A DNA stretch of 64,000 nucleotides from Tachypleus tridentatus. Its lineage: Eukaryota; Arthropoda; Merostomata; Xiphosura; Limulidae. Positions 57,401 through 64,000 of this stretch are shown here, piece after piece (the stretch's first letter is position 1; every line of letters starts with the position of its first letter). The stretch is from the NCBI RefSeq assembly GCF_004210375.1, contig NW_027467782.1, positions 36,011,771 through 36,075,770 on the forward strand, given 5' to 3'. Position numbers and translations under genes: made by a program. Below the pieces are notes generated by a model, which ran no database searches, was not told where the DNA came from, and worked only from the letters and a program-made list of their open reading frames with translations.

Positions 57401-59752
57401 TCACATAGTTTGATCAGACACTCATTCCATCAATTTGATCACATAGTTTGATCAGACACACATTCCATCAATTTGATCACATAGTTTGATCAGACACTCA
57501 TTCCATCAATTTGATCACATAGTTTGATCACACACTCATTCCATCAATTTGATCACATAGTTTGATCAGACACTCATTCCATCAATTTGATCACATAGTT
57601 TGATCAGACACTCATTCCATCAATTTGATCACATAGTTTGATCAGACACTCATTCCATCAATTTGATCACATAGTTTGATCAGACACTCATTCCATCAAT
57701 TTGATCACATAGTTTGATCAGACACTCATTCCATCAATTTGATCACATAGTTTGATCAGACACTCATTCCATCAATTTGATCACATAGTTTGATCAGACA
57801 CTCATTCCATCAATTTGATCACATAGTTTGATCAGACACTCATTCCATCAATTTGATCACATAGTTTGATCAGACACTCATTCCATCAATTTGATCACAT
57901 AGTTTGATCAGACACTCATTCCATCAATTTGATCACATAGTTTGATCAGACACTCATTCCATCAATTTGATCACATAGTTTGATCAGACACTCATTCCAT
58001 CAATTTGATCACATAGTTTGATCAGACACTCATTCCATCAATTTGATCACATAGTTTGATCAGACACTCATTCCATCAATTTGATCACATAGTTTGATCA
58101 GACACTCATTCCATCAATTTGATCACATAGTTTGATCAGACACTCATTCCATCAATTTGATCACATAGTTTGATCAGACACTCATTCCATCAATTTGATC
58201 ACATAGTTTGATCAGACACTCATTCCATCAATTTGATCACATAGTTTGATCAGACACTCATTCCATCAATTTGATCACATAGTTTGATCAGACACTCATT
58301 CCATCAATTTGATCACATAGTTTGATCAGACACTCATTCCATCAATTTGATCACATAGTTTGATCAGACACTCATTCCATCAATTTGATCACATAGTTTG
58401 ATCAGACACTCATTCCATCAATTTGATCACATAGTTTGATCACACACTCTTTTCCATCAATTTGATCACATAGTTTGATCAGACACACATTCCATCAATT
58501 TGATCACATAGTTTGATCAGACACACATTCCATCAATTTGATCACATAGTTTGATCAGACACTCATTCCATCAATTTGATCACATAGTTTGATCAGACAC
58601 TCATTCCATCAATTTGATCACATAGTTTGATCAGACACTCATTCCATCAATTTGATCACATAGTTTGATCAGACACACATTCCATCAATTTGATCACATA
58701 GTTTGATCAGACACTCATTCCATCAATTTGATCACATAGTTTGATCAGACACTCATTCCATCAATTTGATCACATAGTTTGATCAGACACACATTCCATC
58801 AATTTGATCACATAGTTTGATCAGACACTCATTCCATCAATTTGATCACATAGTTTGATCAGACACTCATTCCATCAATTTGATCACATAGTTTGATCAG
58901 ACACACATTCCATCAATTTGATCACATAGTTTGATCAGACACACATTCCATCAATTTGATCACATAGTTTGATCACACACACATTCCATCAATTTAATCA
59001 CATAGTTTGATCAGACACACATTCCATCAATTTGATCACATAGTTTGATCAGACACTCATTTCCATCAATTTGATCACATAGTTTGATCAGACACACATT
59101 CCATCAATTTGATCACATAGTTTGATCAGACACTCATTCCATCAATTTGATCACATAGTTTGATCAGACACTCATTCCATCAATTTGATCACATAGTTTG
59201 ATCAGACACTTATTCCATCAATTTGATCACATTGTTTGATCAGACACTCATTTCATCAATTTGATCACATAGTTTGATCAGACACTCATTCCATCAATTT
59301 GATCACATAGTTTGATCAGACACACATTCCATCAATTTGATCACATAGTTTGATCAGACACTCATTCCATCAATTTGATCACATAGTTTGATCAGACACT
59401 CATTCCATCAATTTGATCACATAGTTTGATCAGACACACATTCCATCAATTTGATCACATAGTTTGATCAGACACTCATTTTATCAATTTGATCACATAG
59501 TTTGATCAGACACACATTCCATCAATTTGATCACATAGTTTGATCAGACACTCATTCCATCAATTTGATCACATAGTTTGATCAGACACTCGTTCCATCA
59601 ATTCGATCACATAGTTTGATCTGACACTCATTCCATCAATTTGATCACATAGTTTTATCAGACACTCATTCCATCAATTCGATCACATAGTTTGATCAGA
59701 CACTCATTCCCTCTATTTGATCACATAGTTTGATCCTTCCATCAATTTGATC
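48434..59752. repeat. 38-bp satellite array, about 297 units
   Basis: Unit: CATTCCATCAATTTGATCAC then ATAGTTTGATCAGACACT. Each unit has TTTGATCA twice, each holding the palindrome TGATCA. Units near both edges vary in the spacer (ACACACATTCC, CACTCATTTTAT); the interior, for example 52400-55400 and 57500-58430, is almost uniform. The ACACATTCC variant recurs at irregular intervals, so no higher-order unit is evident. All frames contain stops or are too short to code. No CENP-B-like box or telomere motif was seen. Confidence 0.98.
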
Positions 59753-60534
59753 ACAGTTATTGCCATAATCATAAAATATAACTTTGTTGCAGTCAACTAT
59801 ATAAGATTTAAATGGCATATTTATGTTAGCCAATTACAATAATAGAAACAAGTATTGAACTTAGTAAATAAATCGAAAGTTTTTTTCATTATTAAGAAAT
59901 TATTATTGTGCTGTAAAAGTTGTGGACGGAATAATTCTTAAGAAAATTATATTATATGTAAATCAACCTTGAAATAAACTGTTAAAGTTAAGAAAGTTTC
60001 AAAACTTCGTTTTAATATAGTAGTTTTATTTGAATAATCAATTTCTTAGTAAGTTTTAATAAGGATTATATATCTTGTCTTTAACCAAAAGTTGGAGCGA
60101 CATATTTAATTTTAAGAAAATTTAAATGTCCATATCTCATAAAACTACGTGAAACATAATACAATTTATAGTTTATTTCAATTCATAAACAGGTTTGTCA
60201 TATGGTATCAATAGTTTCACTTCATAAAAGCCATCAGTTATAAGGTGATAACACAGTCAAGTAAGGTCTGAAATTATCATTTTAGGTTGTAGAAATTAGC
60301 ATTAAAAATATTAGTAAATTATTCAAAGGACAGTATGTTTACAGGCTTGAAATACTAGATTGTCAGTATCAATACCAGTAGTGGACAAACTGCAAATATC
60401 CGCTTTTATAGCTCTGTGCTTACCTAAAAAACAAGCCACCAAAATTATCTAATTTTTCAAGTTTATGCAATCGATTTCATCTCCGGAACCTTTAGAAAGT
60501 TACAAGTCACAATTATCTATTTTTCTTTAATTTG
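59753..60534. other. No recognised feature
   Basis: AT-rich flank of the satellite. Confidence 0.5.
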
Positions 60535-60632
60535 TTTGTTTGAAGCTGAGCACAAAGCTTCACAATGTTATTCTCAGCACGGGTATCGAAACCCGATTTT
60601 AATGTTATAAGCCCATAGACCTACTGCTGTGT
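60535..60632 (-). mobile_element. Decayed copy of the second SINE family
   Basis: Minus strand: AGTAGGTCTATGGGCTTATA, ACATTAAAATCGGGTTTCG (damaged B box), and tail AAGCTTTGTGCTCAGC. Weak but in the right order. Confidence 0.5.
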
Positions 60633-60879
60633 TTTCTTCTTTTACGTTCACCTTCCAACAATGCAAGATAAACTAAGATTACAACCTCTACCTGGACCAA
60701 CATGTGTAACAGGTGTCACAATATTTCTGTATCATAATAAATGACTGCCGGTGCAAATAATTATGTTCTGAAAACAAAACACTTTCTTGTACAACGAACA
60801 AGTTTATATAATTGAACAAATAAAGTAACTGAGTAATACTGTTGGTAAAACAAGTGTATCGACCTATAACAAGTAAGTA

Positions 60880-61592
60880 CACTATTATTATTTACGTACA
60901 CCATTGTTATTTGCATACACTATTATTATTTAAGTACACTATTATTATTTACGTGCATTTATTATTTACGTACACCATTATTATTTACGTACACTGTTGT
61001 TTTTCACGTACACTTATTATTTACGTATACTATTATTATTTACGTAAACTATTATTATTTACGTACACTATTATTATTTACGTATATTATTATTATTTAC
61101 GTACACTATTATTATTTACGTACACTTTTATTATTTGCATACACTATTATTATTTACGTATACTATTATTATTTGCATACACTATTATTATTTACGTATA
61201 CTATTATTATTTACGTACACTATTATTATTTACGTACACTTATTATTTACGTACACTATTATTATTTACGTACACTCTTCTTATTTACGTACACTTATTA
61301 TTTACGTACACTTATCATTAACGTACACTATTATTATTTACGTATACCATTGCTATTTACGTACCCCATTGTTATTTACGTACACTATTATTATTTACGT
61401 GAACTATTATTACTTACGTACAGTATAATTATTTACGTACCTTATTATTATTTACGTAAACTATTGTTCTTTATGCACACTATTATTATGTTATTGTTAT
61501 TTAAACTATTGTTATTTACGTAAACTATTGTTATTTACGTACACTATTATTACTTATTCTATTATTTTACGTACACTATTATTATTTACGTT
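60880..61592. repeat. 18-19-bp microsatellite-like array
   Basis: Units ACTATTATTATTTACGTAC with occasional TGCATAC variants, about 38 units. Each unit carries the palindrome TACGTA. Overlapping open frames such as 60842-61321 result from the absence of stops in the unit. Confidence 0.95.
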
Positions 61593-63478
61593 TGTAAGGG
61601 TATCAATTTCATGATGTAATTTTCTTGTTCAAGGTTTTTGACAAGATAATAGTTGCTTTCATAATATTCCGATAATATCATATCAATATTCACCACAACC
61701 CTTAAAATGGAATGATTATTATGGTAAGTCTTTGTTGGCAGTAAAAATGCACTGGCAGTCTTCTGTCAACAGTCAAATGAACGACAGTAGAATTTAGTAG
61801 AACTTTAAGCAGGCATTGACTGCGATAAAAATGACCTAACGGTTAGCGTATTACACTACAAGCATTTTGCCCATTACTTCATTAGAGTAACCCAAGCGTT
61901 GGCGGCGAGTTCTGCTCATTGTATGTTTTCTCTAATTTTGAAATGATCGACCAGAATTAAAGCACATAACTTTACGTAGTGTTGAGAGAATTTTCGAAAT
62001 TTCCGCTTTACGAAGTTGAAACGAAGTGTATGAGTGTACAGATTAGGTTGATGAATAGTACGCTACGGGTGTCCTTATGACAGTTACTTTTCTGAGGTCA
62101 TTTGTTTTTTAGAACACGTTAAGTAAAAGTCTGTGGATACTCCTGGATACTCACGCCTAAACCCTACGTATTCTGCTTAAATAAGTAAACTATGCCCCCT
62201 TTTTACTTTCTGTAAGTATCGCTGTAATTTTAAGAAATGTTACATCACTCTAAATAACGTCTTGTTTTCTCTACGTGTGTGATTTTGTAACCCGTTATTT
62301 TGTCAGGGTTTTGTTACTCAAGTTTTCGACACTTGTTTCCATTTTACTGAGCTTTGAAAACACGTGCAATGGGTGAGGAATAATAAACTGGGTCAAGGTT
62401 ATTTTGCTTGTTTGAATCATGATATCACAAAAGACACGTCTGCTTCTAAATGTTTCTAACAATAGCAGTAAGACATCATATTTTAATTGTTAAGGTATAT
62501 TAAATTTCACTTAAAGTTCTTTATATGTCCATGTCCTTGTTGTTTACGGGTCCACATAGCATCTGGATAACATACACAAGAAAATAAACATCAAATTGTC
62601 AGTTTATGTCACTGATATCCCTAGTTCACCTAGAACAATAATGACTCAGCTCCTTACTCAGTTCGTGAACCACCGCCCACAATGATAGGTTTAAAAAAAA
62701 TGGATAATTTGAGAGTTAGAGATGAAAACTATAATAATACATTAAGGTTCTCAATGTAAATCATTACGATCAATAATGTGTTAGTGTGAACTTTAACCAA
62801 TGACCTATGTTTGAGTAAAATTTATTATGGATTCGGTTTTTATGGAAGCTATTTCTTGTGGAAAGCTGAACTGAATGGAACGTGCACTTTGTGCTAGAAA
62901 GTGTATTTTCAGGATAATTAGAGAAAAAGTGTAATATATTGGAGTTGCTGGACCAGATTCAAAAACCATCTTAAAAGGTTCTATTAGTGTTTCAGAATGA
63001 GCCTTAGTTTGTAACCCGGGCCTAAACAGTGGTTCTTCCGCTTCGATTCAGCCGAGAGGGTCGACAGTCGCTTGAAGGTGTCAATGTTTGAATACTGTCT
63101 GCTATATTTTGACCTGTAGGATAGTGTAATACGAATAAAGCTAAGCAGAATTTCTATATAGAGAAGTTTTATTTAAATTTTATGTAAACTGTCCTACTGG
63201 CCTGAGGCAAGTGTTTATTTTATTATATGCAGAGGTTTACATATTATGTCCTCTTTATTTAATAAAGTTAAACCTAATTGGATAATAAATGAGGATATTC
63301 CATTAAAATCTGCCTCATTATTAGTTTAAAATATCTATGGTAATCAATAAGATATTAAGCCTAAATTAGGCTATTTAAGTGTTGATTCCATTCACTGTAA
63401 CGTTATATGTAGTTTTCATAATGCTTTCTTATTAACATTCAATGTTTCGTATATATTTTCGAACATCAACTTCGCTGC
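61593..63478. other. Mostly unannotated sequence
   Basis: 61840-61910 has a short stretch (AGAGTAACCCAAGCGTTGGC) like the main SINE body, probably an eroded copy. Otherwise no exon, repeat or transposon was recognised on either strand. Confidence 0.4.
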
Positions 63479-63510
63479 AGTATATATATATATATATATA
63501 TATATATTTT
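63479..63510. repeat. (TA)n microsatellite
   Basis: Uninterrupted alternating TA run. Confidence 0.95.
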
Positions 63511-63877
63511 AGATGTTTACTGCTGATTAATAAAATTCACTTGTTTAATTAATTAACAGAATCAACAAAAGCACAACTTGATACTATCGTTATAAACAAA
63601 TCCTGGAATATAAATTAACTATCCTTTATCTTATCGGCTATGAGTTTGGATATAGTGAGAAGTGTATTTCGAACTCATAGCCATAAGTTTTCCTTACCGT
63701 TTAGATATAATCTTATATCTTTTCAGCTGGATATGGACCAACAATGTTACAGACACTTACCGATAATGTAACACTAAATAACTCGTTTATTATAACAAAT
63801 GTATTTCATTCGTGCAATACTCACTGTTTTTTTGCTTGAAATCTTTTTATACCGATTGTGAAATATTATTTTGTTGT
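63511..63877. other. No recognised feature
   Basis: AT-rich sequence before the terminal SINE. Confidence 0.45.
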
Positions 63878-64000
63878 TTTTTTTATTTCGCGCAAAGCTA
63901 CACAAGGGCTATCTGCGCTAGCCGTCTCTAATTGAGCAGTGTAAGACTAGAGGGAAGGCAGCTATTCAAAGCCACTCACCGCCAACTCTTGGGCTACTCT
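63878..64000 (-). mobile_element. tRNA-headed SINE, runs off the window
   Basis: Minus-strand tail GTAGCTTTGCGCGAAAT, body GCGCAGATAGCCC, CTGCCTTCCCTCTAGTC and AGAGTTGGCGGTGAGTG. The head lies beyond the window. Confidence 0.92.

Noticed and set aside
48434..59752. CRISPR-like array
   Set aside because: Units are contiguous with no unique spacers, no cas genes are present, and the DNA is eukaryotic. It is a satellite.
60842..61523. Overlapping plus-strand frames rich in YYYLRTLL
   Set aside because: Result of the 18-19-bp array; no independent coding evidence.

Overview
This is eukaryotic, AT-rich, intron-and-repeat DNA with no compact bacterial or phage coding. Ten copies of a tRNA-headed SINE whose body I associate from memory with horseshoe crab genomes suggest a chelicerate, probably a horseshoe crab. 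That is recognition, not a search. Splice signals, LINEs, Tc1 and Tigger DNA transposons and Penelope-like elements all fit an arthropod.

The only recognisable host gene is on the minus strand: nine exons between 41039 and 21548 encode the catalytic half of a prolyl 4-hydroxylase alpha subunit (P4HA-like). It keeps the HxD, distal His and Lys of the 2-oxoglutarate dioxygenase site. It also carries three in-frame TGA codons, a 2-base deletion and one out-of-phase junction, so it reads as an unprocessed pseudogene unless the assembly is wrong. Its introns hold several unrelated minisatellites, a full-length LINE, SINEs, a MITE and a Penelope-like insertion.

Layout: 1-3290 decayed LINE copy A; 4430-5703 Penelope-like fragment and dead Tigger transposase; 7260-12672 a 41-bp satellite; 12765-12873 Penelope-derived palindrome; 13919-15469 Tc1-like element with a SINE nested in its transposase; 16100-16790 Penelope GIY-YIG remnant; 17354-17515 a candidate terminal exon; 18285-20258 small SINE, LINE and Penelope pieces; 21548-22545 last P4HA exon beside LINE fragment D; 24594-30881 full-length LINE copy B with an 11-bp target-site duplication; 31225-32122 minisatellites; 32423-41039 the other P4HA exons among minisatellites; 41375-46152 LINE copy C; 47934-48433 a 500-base gap; 48434-59752 a 38-bp satellite of about 297 units; 60880-61592 an 18-19-bp array; 61593-64000 mostly unique sequence ending in a SINE.

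The mobile elements are linked. The LINE encodes ORF1 (three CCHC knuckles) and ORF2 (APE endonuclease, reverse transcriptase, RNase H, terminal CCHC). Its 3' UTR carries three tandem copies of a hairpin with compensatory base changes, and its last bases match the 3' tail of the main SINE, which suggests the LINE mobilises the SINE. The Penelope-like pieces carry a hammerhead ribozyme, one with an apparently intact core. I found no bacterial-style defence or biosynthetic system. The most unusual items are the covarying LINE hairpins, the shared LINE/SINE tail, the minisatellite built from a P4HA splice-donor junction, and the broken P4HA gene.
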